64,000 nt of DNA from Mycobacterium sp. EPa45 (GTDB lineage Bacteria; Actinomycetota; Actinomycetes; Mycobacteriales; Mycobacteriaceae). A program made the position numbers and the translations under genes. Location: positions 930,001-994,000 of the forward strand of contig NZ_CP011773.1 in assembly GCF_001021385.1 (NCBI RefSeq). Reading direction: 5' to 3'. Below the pieces are notes generated by a model that saw only the letters and a list, made by a program, of their open reading frames with translations, was not told where the DNA came from and searched no databases. Each line of letters starts with the position of its first letter. Position 1 is the first letter of the stretch. Of the stretch, positions 8,482-18,206 are shown one piece after another.

Positions 8482-8641
8482 CGCCGCACGTCCGAATGCT
8501 TGCAGATGGGAACCCGCGGCAGTCGTGTCACAGACGCAACCAAGCCGGAACGGGATCCGATGTCATCGATCGATGATAGTGGGGTTCAACGCCGTCGAAC
8601 CGAGCCTTGGATTGATAGGCAGTCACACGTAGGGCGCCGGA

Positions 8642-9829
8642 TCAACTATTTTTATCTCCGACGACCTTCGCGAAGCTCTGTGCCGCCGCGCTCAGTGCCT
8701 CAGGTTGCGAATGCACGTACGTTGCCATCGTGAACGCCTTTGAAGCGTGACCCAGCCACGCAGAGATCAGCGCTATGGGGACGTCCTGGAGGTGCATCAA
8801 CGTCCCGCAGGTATGGCGCGCATCGTGGAAGCGGATATGCCTGACGCCGGCGGCCTTCAGCATTCGGGCCCATCGCGACGTGAGCGCATGCGGACTCAGC
8901 GCCTCGCCGAGTTCGTTGACGACTACGAAGCCGCTCGGTTGGTACTCCTCGCCGAGGGCGAGGCGGTCCGTCGCCTGGATCGCGCGAGCCGACCGCAGGG
9001 TCGCTGCCAAATGGTCAGGGATGGGTAAGGTGCGTCGCCCAGCGCGCGACTTCGGCGTGTCCTCGATGAGGTTCTTGCCGAAGCGCAATCGCGTCGTCGC
9101 GATCTGCAAAGTCCGAGCATCCAAATCGACGTCACCCCAACGCAAGCCGGCCACCTCACCGCGGCGGAGTCCGGTAAGTGCCAGCTGCCACGCGATCGCA
9201 TACCTGTCACCGTCGATGTGGTCGAGTACTTGTTGCAGTTCGGCCGACGTGAAAGTTTCCGGCGGCTTGGGGTCGGCGGGAATGCGGTCAACGAGTTCTG
9301 CCACGTTGCGCACGACTTGGCCCTGGCGCATCTGGTCCTTCAACACGGCGGTGAGCAGTCCCAGCATGTAATTGATCGATCGCGGCGACCAAGGCTTGCG
9401 GACCTTTCCAGTAGGCGAGGGCAGGCCGCCCGCGCGCAGCGTAGTGACGAGATCGTCGATGTCTCGCTTAGTTAGCTTCTGTACTTCGATATCGCCCAGT
9501 TCAGCGATAGCTGCTGCAAGGTTGACGCGATGCCCGTGAAGCGTCGACGGCTTGAGCCCATGCTTGGCGGCCAGCCAATCCTCGCACGCCTCACCCAGCG
9601 TGACCTTGGTGGGATGAACGTAGGTCCCTCGGGAGACCTCACCGCGCACTGCGTCCAGGGCCGCTCGCGCCTCTTTCTCGGTGGGGAAGCGCTTGCGCAG
9701 CTGTTTGCGCTTCCCGTCGACCAACCCGACGTCAACGGTCAACTGGTATCGCACGACGGCTCGGCCGCCGTCACGCTGCGTAAGCTCCACGCGCTTGATT
9801 TGCGGTGGCAACTGCCGTCGCTCGGCCAT
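8642..9829 (-). CDS. int: Tyrosine recombinase / phage-type integrase
   Basis: 395 aa. An N-terminal arm-binding region and a SAM-like core-binding domain (residues ~60-150, AWLAAKHGLKPSTLHGH style) precede the catalytic domain. The active-site residues are visible: Arg in TGLRRGEVAGLRWGDVD, HxxR in FHDARHT, His in LGHAS and the nucleophile Tyr in TYVHS near the C-terminus. It should catalyse insertion into and excision from tRNA-Tyr at the 57-bp repeat. It is followed on the same strand, upstream, by the excisionase-like gene, 32 bp from its start. Confidence 0.95.
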   Translation of the reverse strand: MAERRQLPPQIKRVELTQRDGGRAVVRYQLTVDVGLVDGKRKQLRKRFPTEKEARAALDAVRGEVSRGTYVHPTKVTLGEACEDWLAAKHGLKPSTLHGHRVNLAAAIAELGDIEVQKLTKRDIDDLVTTLRAGGLPSPTGKVRKPWSPRSINYMLGLLTAVLKDQMRQGQVVRNVAELVDRIPADPKPPETFTSAELQQVLDHIDGDRYAIAWQLALTGLRRGEVAGLRWGDVDLDARTLQIATTRLRFGKNLIEDTPKSRAGRRTLPIPDHLAATLRSARAIQATDRLALGEEYQPSGFVVVNELGEALSPHALTSRWARMLKAAGVRHIRFHDARHTCGTLMHLQDVPIALISAWLGHASKAFTMATYVHSQPEALSAAAQSFAKVVGDKNS

Positions 9830-9861
9830 GGCAGTCTCCTAGCGTGCAGTAGTCTCGAATC

Positions 9862-10080
9862 TCACGATGCCGCTTCTTCGGTGTGCGCGGAGATGAATCG
9901 TTCGATCTCTTTCCACGCCACCCGCCGGGAAGAGCCGATCTGGACCCAGGCAAGTTGGCCCGCATCGAAGAGGCGATAGACGGACGAGCGCGAGATTCTC
10001 AGCGCATCGGCTGCCTCAAGCACGGTAAGCAGCCGGCGGGTGCCAGGAGCGGTGCCGTCAGGCCACAGTGAGTCGGTCAT
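9862..10080 (-). CDS. xis: Excisionase-family wHTH DNA-binding protein
   Basis: A 72-aa MerR/excisionase-type winged helix protein: LTVLEAADALRISRSSVYRLFDAGQL followed by the wing VQIGSSRRVAWKEIERFI. This size and motif are typical of excisionases that direct tyrosine integrases toward excision. It lies directly upstream of the integrase on the same strand and probably shares its transcript. Confidence 0.88.
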   Translation of the reverse strand: MTDSLWPDGTAPGTRRLLTVLEAADALRISRSSVYRLFDAGQLAWVQIGSSRRVAWKEIERFISAHTEEAAS

Positions 10081-10530
10081 TGTCGCCTCGAGTGTGTATG
10101 GGAATCATGCGGTCTCCTCGCGTGTAGTCGGTTTCCACCAGTGTAATTCCGCGGTCTGACGCTTCATGCACTACTTCTTGGCTACTAGCAGGCCGCCGGT
10201 GTCCGGCTATGCGGTTGTCCCGGTGAAGAATCCGTGGTTTCGGACGAGCAGTTCACAAACGAAAATGATGCGCCGCCGCTGCTTCGCGTCGAGCGCGACC
10301 AACTTCAAACCATCTACCACATAACAATTCTCATCCCATGTCGTCTCAACCGCCACATTCATCCCACATAATCCATACACGTCTCTATCCAAATCATCTG
10401 TCTCTCAACATAACAAGCCCCTATCTCCATCAGGTCCGCCCCAAATTTCTGTTGGCACATTTGCACAACGGTGCGAGAATGGTTGTGGCGCAGCAAGCGT
10501 CGAAGCTCTCGTTTGTTAGTGGGCGCGCTG
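10081..10530. other. A/T-rich intergenic region before relaxase, candidate oriT
   Basis: 450 bp between divergent xis (minus) and the relaxase gene (plus). The part from about 10315 to 10460 is clearly more A/T-rich than its surroundings. Small open frames exist here (for example minus 10392-10207, 61 aa) but none has a convincing ribosome-binding site or family. MobF elements commonly keep the nic site next to the relaxase gene, so an origin of transfer is likely within this stretch; no specific nic sequence was identified. Confidence 0.35.
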
Positions 10531-13341
10531 GTGTTAACAATCTCGAAGCTCAAGCGGTGGTCGATCAACTACTACATCGACACCGCCGCAACAGCTTCGC
10601 GTGCGAGCGCTGATTTGCGGCGCGCGAATGGTGGACTAGGCGAGTATTACTCCGAGCATGAGACCCGAACTCCGGTGTGGGCGTGCGCGGGCGACGCGCA
10701 CACGGCTGCACGGTTGGTGGGCTTGAGTGATGTTCAGCGCGCGGGCGGCGAAGCGGACGCGGCGGTGGTGGCGCGTTGGCTGAACGAAGGAGTCGCACCG
10801 AACGGTGCGCGGGGGCGCGCGTTAGGGGCTCGCAGTGTGCATGGTTTCGATTTGACGTTCGCCGCCCCGAAGAGTGTGTCGTTGGTGCGGGCGCTCAAGG
10901 GTGGTGATGTGGCGCAGAAGGCGTTCGCCGCAGCGCACACTGCCGCGCTGGGGGAGGCGATGGAGTATCTGGCCGATCATGCCGGCTACACCCGCGTCCA
11001 TAACCCGGTGACGGGGGAGAAGGATCTGGTGCGCCTGCCGGGGTTGGTGGCGGTGGCGTATCAGCATGAGACGTCGCGGTGCGGGGATCCGCATCTGCAT
11101 ACCCATGTGATCGTGCCGAACCGACAGGCTCGCGCCGACGGGCGATTGGTGTCGCTTGATGGGACGTCGCTGTATCACGAGGCCCGCGCCGCCGGGGTGA
11201 TCTATCAGGCCACCCTGCGGCGTGAACTGCACCAGTCGCTGGGCATCTTGTGGGCTCCGGTTGATCCCGCGACCGGCATGGCGGAGATCGCCGGAATCAG
11301 TCGCGGCGACATCCAGGCGTGGTCACGTCGCTCCTCGCAATTGCGGGACTGGGCCGCCCACAACCTCGTATCAGTGGATGGCGCGCCCAGCGCGGCGCAG
11401 CTTGCGGCGGCGCAGAAAGCGACGCGCCCGGCCAAACCCGAGGAGTTGGCCTGGAGCCAGTTACAGCAGCAGTGGCGCGCCGATGCTCGGGGTTTGGGGC
11501 TGGACCGCGCCGCACTTGAGGAGGCGCGGGCGGCGCGCCGCGCTGCCGCGCCTGCCGCGTTAAATCACTCGCGCCTGGCTGAGGCGGCGGAGAAAATCGA
11601 CAAGGCGGTGTTCACGCGCGCGGATTTGGTCGAGATCGTCGCCGCGCAACTCCCCGTCGACGGGGAGCAGTCACCGCGCGCCGCGGTGGAGGCCGCGGTC
11701 GACGCGCTTGGGATGCGGTTGACCGCGCCACGCGCCGCGCACCAGCGCGAAGGACACGAGCGGTTCACGCTGGCGCGGATCCTGGCCGAAGAAGCCGCGA
11801 TACTCAATCTGGTCGACGCGCGCGATGACCGCGCCGTGCTGTGGGCGCTCGACGACCGCGACCCGGCCACGGCCGCGCTGTCGGAAGATCAACGCCGCGC
11901 GGTGACCAACATCGCCCAGTCACCCTGGCTGGTGCAGGCGCTGTCCGCCCCGGCCGGCGCCGGCAAGACCACCTCATTACGCTCGCTACGCGCGGCCGCC
12001 CAACGCTGCTACTCCCATGTATTGGTGCTGGCGCCGACCGGTCAGGCGGTCGACGTCGCCATGCGGGAAGGCGCTGGCCACGAGGGCCACACCCTCGCCC
12101 GGGCCCTACACCTGCTGGACCAAGACCAGCTGCGGCTGCGGCCCAACACCCTAGTCGTGGTGGATGAAGCCGGGATGGTCGGCACCGACGACCTGCGCAA
12201 GCTGCTGACCGCGACCACCGCCGCACGGGTCAAAACCATTCTGGTCGGCGACGCCCACCAACTGGCCCCGGTCAAAGCCCGCGGCGGTATGTTCGCCCAA
12301 CTCTGCACCGACCTGCCCTGGACCCAGCACTTATCCGAAGTGTGGCGCATGACCGACCCGCAAGAACGCGAGGCATCGCTCGCGCTGCGCGACGGTGACG
12401 CGAACGACGTTCGCCCGGCGGTGGACTGGTATCGCCAACACGATCGGCTGCACAGCGGTGATGCCATCACCATGGCCAGTGATGCGCTCAAGGCATACAC
12501 CGCCCACACAGCGCTAGGGCGAGATGCACTGCTGGTGTGTGACACCACCGAAATGGTCGACGTCCTCAACATGCGAATCCACCGGGAGCGCATCCACACT
12601 GAGGCGCCCACAGTCACGGTGGCCAGAGGGCAGCAGGTGGCGGTCGGCGATGTGATCATCAGTCGCCGCAACGACCCCACCATCTCCTTCCACCACTCAA
12701 CTCCGAATGCGGAATCGCTCCCGTCGGTGCGCAACGGAAACCGATGGCGAGTCGCCGGGATCGACGCCAAGCGCAATCTCCTGGGCGCCGAACGGCTCGA
12801 CGACGGAGCCCGTGCCCTCTTCGACCAGAACTACTTCCGCGAGCACGTCAACCTTGGCTACGCCGTTACCGCGCATTCCGCGCAAGGAGTCACCGCGGAT
12901 ACCAGCGTCGCCGTCCTCAGTGAGACCACCACTCGCAGACTGCTCTACGTCGCCATGACCCGCGGACGCCACGCCAACCACGCCTACATCTACGAACGCA
13001 GCACCGAAGCAAGCGAATTCAGCCACGGCCAACCCTCGGACACCCACGTCGCTCAACGGGGCAACAGCCACGAAGCGACCGCCCTGCTGCGTCTGATCCT
13101 CGCCAACGACGAACCCGCAGTCACCGCCCATGACTACGCCACATCCACTTCCGAGGAAGGATTACCAGACCGCGTCCGCTCTCTGCTCTCCATCCGCACC
13201 GCCGCCACTCAACACCGACGAGAGACATACCAAGCCTGGAAAACCGAACGGCAAGAACACGCGCGCCACACTGAAGAAGCCCAGCAACGACACATCGACA
13301 GAAGCCAACACCAAAGCAACGACCACGGGCTTGAACTCTGA
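10531..13341 (+). CDS. MobF conjugative relaxase-helicase (TrwC/TraI type)
   Basis: 936 aa from GTG 10531, chosen because LTISKLKRWSINYY is the usual start of this family. The relaxase domain has catalytic tyrosines at residues ~14-15 and the metal-binding HLHTH at ~188-192 within GDPHLHTHVIVPN. The RecD-like helicase domain follows: Walker A PAGAGKTT (~474-481), Walker B VVVDEAGMVG, LVGDAHQL, and the late motifs TAHSAQGVTAD and YVAMTRGR. It nicks oriT, attaches to the 5' end and unwinds the strand during transfer. The length matches two-domain TrwC (about 966 aa). No coupling protein or secretion genes are nearby, so a helper is needed. Confidence 0.93.
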   Translation: MLTISKLKRWSINYYIDTAATASRASADLRRANGGLGEYYSEHETRTPVWACAGDAHTAARLVGLSDVQRAGGEADAAVVARWLNEGVAPNGARGRALGARSVHGFDLTFAAPKSVSLVRALKGGDVAQKAFAAAHTAALGEAMEYLADHAGYTRVHNPVTGEKDLVRLPGLVAVAYQHETSRCGDPHLHTHVIVPNRQARADGRLVSLDGTSLYHEARAAGVIYQATLRRELHQSLGILWAPVDPATGMAEIAGISRGDIQAWSRRSSQLRDWAAHNLVSVDGAPSAAQLAAAQKATRPAKPEELAWSQLQQQWRADARGLGLDRAALEEARAARRAAAPAALNHSRLAEAAEKIDKAVFTRADLVEIVAAQLPVDGEQSPRAAVEAAVDALGMRLTAPRAAHQREGHERFTLARILAEEAAILNLVDARDDRAVLWALDDRDPATAALSEDQRRAVTNIAQSPWLVQALSAPAGAGKTTSLRSLRAAAQRCYSHVLVLAPTGQAVDVAMREGAGHEGHTLARALHLLDQDQLRLRPNTLVVVDEAGMVGTDDLRKLLTATTAARVKTILVGDAHQLAPVKARGGMFAQLCTDLPWTQHLSEVWRMTDPQEREASLALRDGDANDVRPAVDWYRQHDRLHSGDAITMASDALKAYTAHTALGRDALLVCDTTEMVDVLNMRIHRERIHTEAPTVTVARGQQVAVGDVIISRRNDPTISFHHSTPNAESLPSVRNGNRWRVAGIDAKRNLLGAERLDDGARALFDQNYFREHVNLGYAVTAHSAQGVTADTSVAVLSETTTRRLLYVAMTRGRHANHAYIYERSTEASEFSHGQPSDTHVAQRGNSHEATALLRLILANDEPAVTAHDYATSTSEEGLPDRVRSLLSIRTAATQHRRETYQAWKTERQEHARHTEEAQQRHIDRSQHQSNDHGLEL

Positions 13342-13946
13342 TCCGACAACTTGCCCCAATCAAGTTCGCGGCCAACCGAACTAGGTATTGCAAGACTTGA
13401 TCCGGTGACGGCTCCGCGCCGGCCATGGTGAGCAATTTCCCTGCCGCTATCACGGCGGTCACCGAGCCAATGCTGAACGCTCCGTCACCGTCTCGCGATT
13501 CGTCCACCGAGTACCTCGCGTCCAACGTGCGGCATGGGTGCAATCGTCGCAGCGATCGTCCACTTCGAGTGATGAGCCGACGTCCACGATCTGCCCGTTC
13601 TCGCGCCGTTCAGGCGCTAACGGTTTAGCACCTAAAGGAGCACGACGAACACGGGGACGACGAGAGTCTTCATCAGCGTCATCGTCTGCCGGATGTCGCC
13701 GACGGGTCCGAATAGCGATGCTCTGCGTCGTCAAAGTCGACCACGCAGCATACAACGACAAGAATGGTGATGACCGAAACATATTCGAGAGCAGCGGATT
13801 TAGGCGGCTCCCCAACCCTGGCTGGACGGCGACGACTGCGAGCCTTTGGTCCCGAGCGATCTTCACCGCAGCCGGCGGACAACACGACTGGCGCCAACAC
13901 GATCGGATGATGGCCGAGCAGCGGTGCACATCCGCCCCAACGTCGT
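13342..13946. other. 605-bp region without a recognisable gene
   Basis: Several open frames cross this stretch on both strands (for example plus 13538-14083 and minus 13983-13459). They are low-complexity Arg/Ser-rich, lack ribosome-binding sites and match nothing I know. It may be decayed sequence marking the junction between the mobilisation genes and the cargo region. Confidence 0.4.
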
Positions 13947-14597
13947 CTACAGCGATCGATGACCAGAGTCTTCTGGCTGCCATTTCCGTAGGTGTGCCAC
14001 GGCTGCGCGCAGGGTATCGCGCAGGGGCGCGATATCACCGTGGACCCTGGCCAGCAGCATCCCGCCTTGCAGCGCGGCGATGACGCCGGTGGCCAGACGG
14101 GCCGGATCGGCCGTGTCGACTAGTTCGCCCCGATCCTGCATGGATTGCAACCCGCGCGCCAAGGGGGCCTCCCACCGACGGAACGCAGCATCCAGGCTCG
14201 GTCGAAACGCGTCGTCGTTCTTCAGCTCGGCCGCCATCGTTCCCAATGGGCACGAGAACGGACCGCCGGGTGCGGAGTGGGCGCGCAGGATCTCCTCGAC
14301 CCACGCCTCCAGTCCAGTCCACGAGTCCGCGCTGTTGATCAGGGGCTGCTGGGCGAGCACGATCTGGGATTGCCGTTCGACGACGGCACGAACTAGGTCG
14401 GCCTTATCGACGAAGTAGTGGTAGAGCTGAGACTTGCCGGAGCCGGCAGCGGCCAGGACATCGTCCAGGCTGGTGGCGCCTACCCCTCTTTGGTACATCA
14501 GCGTGGCAGCGGCGTCGACGATGAGCGCCCGCATCCGGCGTCCCCGGGTGGTAGCCGGCAGTGGCCGTCCGGCATTGTCGGGCACAGAACTGGACAC
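13947..14597 (-). CDS. TetR family regulator
   Basis: 216 aa. The N-terminal HTH reads MRALIVDAAATLMYQRGVGATSLDDVLAAAGSGKSQLYHYFVDKADLVRAV, a canonical TetR DNA-binding domain. The C-terminal part contains FSCPLGTMAAEL and an ALQGGMLLARVHGD segment like the TetR_C domains of mycobacterial regulators of detoxification genes. The next gene in the same direction is the haloalkane dehalogenase 160 bp upstream, so that gene is a plausible target. It closely resembles the second TetR at 25821 (shared xxCPLGxxxxEL and ALQGGxLxAKxxxD). Confidence 0.9.
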   Translation of the reverse strand: MSSSVPDNAGRPLPATTRGRRMRALIVDAAATLMYQRGVGATSLDDVLAAAGSGKSQLYHYFVDKADLVRAVVERQSQIVLAQQPLINSADSWTGLEAWVEEILRAHSAPGGPFSCPLGTMAAELKNDDAFRPSLDAAFRRWEAPLARGLQSMQDRGELVDTADPARLATGVIAALQGGMLLARVHGDIAPLRDTLRAAVAHLRKWQPEDSGHRSL

Positions 14598-14756
14598 GCG
14601 TCATCTTATCGCCACGCCGACGAGGGCCGAGCATTCACCTCATCGGCGCCAATTGAGCTGCGGCCCCGGCCTGCCTTCGTGTCGGCTACTGCCGATACGC
14701 CATTCTCGATGGCCGGACCGTGTGTGGCCGATGTTCTCGTGCAACCGCTGCGCGGC

Positions 14757-15671
14757 TTACCTGCGTGGGGTGGCGGTGACGAAGGCGACGACCTCGTTGG
14801 CGAGTTCCTCGCCTTTGTCCTCCTGGAGGAAGTGTCCGGCATTTGTGATGGTTACGGGCTGAAACCTTGCGGCGCCGGGGATTTCGGCATGCAAGACTTT
14901 TTCGGCGCCTCCGGTGATGGGATCGGAATCGGAGAAGGCGCATAAGAACGGGCGGTCGAATGCTCGAAGGGATTCCCAGGCCGCGCGGTTGGCAGGTGCG
15001 GCTGGGTCCTCGGGTGAGGTGGGGACCAGCAGCGGAAATTGCCGTGCCCCCTGTTTGAACGAGTCGTCGGGAAAGGGTGCGTCATAGCCGGCCACCACGG
15101 CGGCAGACAGCGTGCTGAGGCAGCCGCCGTTGACGATTTGTCCTACCTTGAAGGCGGGGGTCTCCTGGCTGTATCGCTGCCAGGCGAGAAAGGCCTCACC
15201 CGGATGCCGATCACCGGTCGGCAGGAAGGTGTTCGCCGCAACGACTCGAGCGAATCGGTTCGGATGTTCACCCACAAGGCGTAGTCCGATGAGGCCGCCC
15301 CAGTCCTGGCAGACCAACGTCATATCGGACAAGCCGATCGCCTCGATTGCCGCCCAGGTCCAGTCCACGTGCCTTTGATAGGTGTAGTCGGCTCGGCTGG
15401 CGGGCTTGTCGCTGCGCCCGAAGCCGACGAGGTCGAGGGCGACCGCACGCAAGCCGGCTTCGACGAGCACGGGAATCATCCAGCGGTAGAGGAACGACCA
15501 CGATGGTTCGCCGTGCAACAACAGCACGGTCTCACCGTCGGCTGGACCCTCGTCGAGGTAGTGGACCCGCAGGCGGTCACCGTCCCCGGCCTCGACATGC
15601 ACATAATGCGGTTCGAAAGCGTAGTTCGGCAGGTCCGCGAACCTGTCATCAGGTGTCCTAAGGGTGTGCAT
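14757..15671 (-). CDS. Haloalkane dehalogenase (DhlA/DhmA-like)
   Basis: 304 aa from ATG 15671, which has a GAGGGA ribosome-binding site. It hydrolyses carbon-halogen bonds of alkyl halides to alcohols. In this alpha/beta hydrolase the nucleophile Asp123 with halide-binding Trp124 is in VCQDWGG, the oxyanion-hole motif is HGEPSW (53-58), the acid is probably in FSDSDP, and the base His is in NAGHFLQED. Asp followed by Trp, plus the HGEP motif, fits subfamily I. It is cargo of the integrated element and could confer use of, or resistance to, halogenated compounds. Confidence 0.9.
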   Translation of the reverse strand: MHTLRTPDDRFADLPNYAFEPHYVHVEAGDGDRLRVHYLDEGPADGETVLLLHGEPSWSFLYRWMIPVLVEAGLRAVALDLVGFGRSDKPASRADYTYQRHVDWTWAAIEAIGLSDMTLVCQDWGGLIGLRLVGEHPNRFARVVAANTFLPTGDRHPGEAFLAWQRYSQETPAFKVGQIVNGGCLSTLSAAVVAGYDAPFPDDSFKQGARQFPLLVPTSPEDPAAPANRAAWESLRAFDRPFLCAFSDSDPITGGAEKVLHAEIPGAARFQPVTITNAGHFLQEDKGEELANEVVAFVTATPRR

Positions 15672-15933
15672 CACGTTCCCTCTCATCGTGGCCATCATCC
15701 ATGTACTGATGAGTACAGGTTCGGATGGCGAAAGTCGATGACGGGCGTCGAATTGGTCCTCACGTGAGACGCGACACCGACGGTTTTGCTCGCGATCTCT
15801 CAGCGACTGCGCCAGGGGACTGGGTTCGATGACCTGCACCGGGATGCTGTCTCGCGGGGTATCAACCACGTGGTGCCCCCAGCAGCTGGGCCCCACGCGA
15901 CACCGGGGTGTCGACGGCTGCGCCCGGGTTCGG

Positions 15934-16626
15934 CTACGGGGTGGCCGGACTGCGCACTGGGCCCAGAACGGCGATGATGTGCGGGGGAATGGTGACGATC
16001 TTGTGCAGCTCCAGCCCGGCCGCGTCGGCGACCGCGCTAAGCGCATCGGCACCCAGCCGCGCCCATCGAAACCAGGCTCCTCGAGCCGAGTGGGTCTCCC
16101 AGCGCAGCAACTCGCGCGATACCGACGCCGTGTCAGTACCCGAGGAGTCGACTTCGACGATGACCCGCCCACCGGGTGCCAACAATTCGGCCGCCCGGCG
16201 CAAGGTTCGGACAGGGTCCCCACCGATGCCGATGTTTCCATCGGCGAGCAGCACCCGGTCCCAGCACCCCTGGGCTGGCAGCGACCCGAAGAGATCACGG
16301 CGCATCGCGGCGCCTCCGCGGTGACGCGTCAACGCCACAGCCACCGCCGACGCGTCGACACCTAGTGCCGCTGACCCTCGGTGTTGCAGAGCGGCGGTGA
16401 ATCGTCCTGGGCCGCAACCTAAATCGAGGGTCGTGCCGCCGGAGCACTCGGTCATCACCAATTCGTCGGCGAGCCGATCATGGGCGGCCACGCCGGGTGC
16501 GCCAAGCCAGCGGTTCATCAGTAATTCCCGTACCAGCCCGCGGTGATTGCGCGACCAGCACGACATCCCCGCGGCACCGGCTCGATAGATCGCGTCGACC
16601 GGTGTGGCTTCGCCCGTCTCAGTCAA
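15934..16626 (-). CDS. Class I SAM-dependent methyltransferase
   Basis: The frame stays open upstream to 16857, but recognisable sequence begins about residue 80 of that frame. I use TTG 16626 (LTETGEATPVDAIYRAG), giving ~230 aa; the start is uncertain. Motif I is TLDLGCGPGRFTAAL, the post-motif acidic residue is in ALGVDASAVAVAL, and LLAPGGRVIVEVDSSG is the later strand. Similar methyltransferases occur beside molybdopterin oxidoreductase genes in other actinobacteria, and one such oxidoreductase lies 4 kb away at 20633. The substrate is unknown. Confidence 0.75.
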   Translation of the reverse strand: MTETGEATPVDAIYRAGAAGMSCWSRNHRGLVRELLMNRWLGAPGVAAHDRLADELVMTECSGGTTLDLGCGPGRFTAALQHRGSAALGVDASAVAVALTRHRGGAAMRRDLFGSLPAQGCWDRVLLADGNIGIGGDPVRTLRRAAELLAPGGRVIVEVDSSGTDTASVSRELLRWETHSARGAWFRWARLGADALSAVADAAGLELHKIVTIPPHIIAVLGPVRSPATP

Positions 16627-17098
16627 CGGCGGAGACAGCGACGCCGGGACGGGGACACCAGATCTGCCGAACCGTCGTTCATCGCCGAGCGACTCCGAGC
16701 AGTGCGATGCCCCCTCGACGCGGCGTCCATGCGCAATCCCATATCCTTCGGTCCCTTCGCTCGCTGCCGCGCAGTCCGGTGGGTTTCGGCGGGCATCAAT
16801 TCGATGGCCTGGCAGCCGATTTTGTACCGAAGGGTACACCGGAATCCAGACCCGCACCCGCTGACGGGATACCGCCTACGGCGTCCGTCGTCGGGTCCGC
16901 CGGCGGATCGCGGGACAGCCTCGCGTTGGTTGCAGTGGTGCGTGTTCAGGTTTGACCGGCCACTGTGTAACGGTCTCGCCGATCGCCAACACCATGTGTT
17001 GAAGGCGCAAGCGACGATTCACCGCGACCTCTAGCGATCGTTCGTCCGAAGAGGTTGAGTGCACGGCTGGTTCGTCGCAATCAACGGGAAGGACAAGC

Positions 17099-17425
17099 GT
17101 GCCGGAGAACACCATCGAACCCTCGGGGTCGCGGCGCTGGGGTCCGGCAGCGCTCTGGAGATGGATGGCCTCGCGGCGTCGATCGCGCCCCTTGACATGC
17201 CAGGAAATGGTCCGTTTGGTCACCGACTACCTCGAGGGGGCCCTCGACGACGCCCAGCGCCAGCGGTTCGAAGACCACCTGCGAACGTGCGATGGCTGTA
17301 CCGCCTACCTCGAACAACTTCGTCTCACCGTGGCGTTGGTGGGGGAGATCCGCGAGGAACACCTCGACCCAGTGTTCCGCGACCGCCTTCTGGTGGCCTT
17401 CGCCGACACGACGGATACGTGGTGA
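17099..17425 (+). CDS. Zinc-binding anti-sigma factor (first pair)
   Basis: 108 aa from GTG 17099 with GGGAAGGA upstream. The zinc-binding anti-sigma motif HxxxCxxC is seen in FEDHLRTCDGCTAYLEQLR. No transmembrane segment is evident, so it is cytosolic and probably releases its sigma factor on thiol oxidation, like RsrA. It ends in a GTGA overlap with the ECF sigma gene, so the two are translationally coupled. Here the anti-sigma comes first, the reverse of the paralogous pair at 22386-23257. Confidence 0.85.
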   Translation: MPENTIEPSGSRRWGPAALWRWMASRRRSRPLTCQEMVRLVTDYLEGALDDAQRQRFEDHLRTCDGCTAYLEQLRLTVALVGEIREEHLDPVFRDRLLVAFADTTDTW

Positions 17426-18057
17426 CCGTGACCGCCGACGAATCGGCACTGATCGCCGCCCTGCGGCTCGGGGATGAGAGAGCCTTCGCCCAGCTTGTCG
17501 ATCGACACACCATGGCGATGTTGCGCGTGGCTCGCAGATACGTGAAAAGCCAGTCGAGCGCCGAGGATGTTGTGCAGGAGACGTGGATGGCGCTGGTGCG
17601 CGGGATCGGCACGTTCGAAGGCCGATCGTCGATACGGACGTGGTTGTTTGCGGTCCTGATCAACATCGCCAAGTCGCGCGGGATCCGGGAACACTACGAC
17701 CACGACGCGGTGGCCGTGCTTGGCACCGTGGAGGATCCGGCGCGTTTTTACAGCGCCGACGATCCCCGTGCGGGAGCATGGAGGGAGCCGCCGTCGTCGT
17801 TTCCTGACAGCCCTGAAGGATCTGTCCTGCGCGGTGAGCTGCGCACGGTGGCGCAGCGAGAAATCGACAAGCTACCCGAGGCCCAACGCGCGGTCGTAAC
17901 CCTGCGCGACATGCTTGGCTTCGACGCATCCGAGGTGTGCGAGCTGCTCGACATCAGCGCAGGGAACCAACGAGTCTTGCTGCACCGTGGCCGCGTAGCA
18001 GTCCGCCAAGCCCTCGAACGTTATGTGCGAGGGACGGCATCATCGCCGACGCGGTAG
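17422..18057 (+). CDS. ECF sigma factor (first pair)
   Basis: 211 aa from GTG 17422, which overlaps the anti-sigma stop by 4 bp. Region 2 is AFAQLVDRHTMAMLRVARRYV...AEDVVQETWMALVRGI; EGRSSIRTWLFAVLINIAKSRG follows, and region 4 is LPEAQRAVVTLRDMLGFDASEVCELLDIS. It directs RNA polymerase to a stress regulon, probably under thiol or oxidative control given its zinc anti-sigma partner. It is about the same size as, and very similar to, the second ECF sigma at 22622, so the two arose by duplication or parallel acquisition. Confidence 0.93.
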   Translation: MTVTADESALIAALRLGDERAFAQLVDRHTMAMLRVARRYVKSQSSAEDVVQETWMALVRGIGTFEGRSSIRTWLFAVLINIAKSRGIREHYDHDAVAVLGTVEDPARFYSADDPRAGAWREPPSSFPDSPEGSVLRGELRTVAQREIDKLPEAQRAVVTLRDMLGFDASEVCELLDISAGNQRVLLHRGRVAVRQALERYVRGTASSPTR

Positions 18058-18206
18058 AACGTGGCCCCATGTTCGCTACGCGACCGCGCTTGGCTGCATC
18101 GGCGGCCACGGGCGGCGATCGCCACAGAGCCTGTGCCACTCGTTTCGGTGTACTCAACGGTACAGTGTGCAAGACGCGCCGACGCACGCGCTGACGTCCG
18201 GCCGAT

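Noticed and set aside
10207..10392. 61-aa minus-strand ORF upstream of the relaxase
   Set aside because: No convincing start signal or family; it lies in the A/T-rich region better explained as control or oriT sequence.
15672..16298. Upstream extension of the haloalkane dehalogenase to a 513-aa protein
   Set aside because: The extension is low-complexity, and the ATG at 15671 has a good ribosome-binding site and the family's normal N-terminus.
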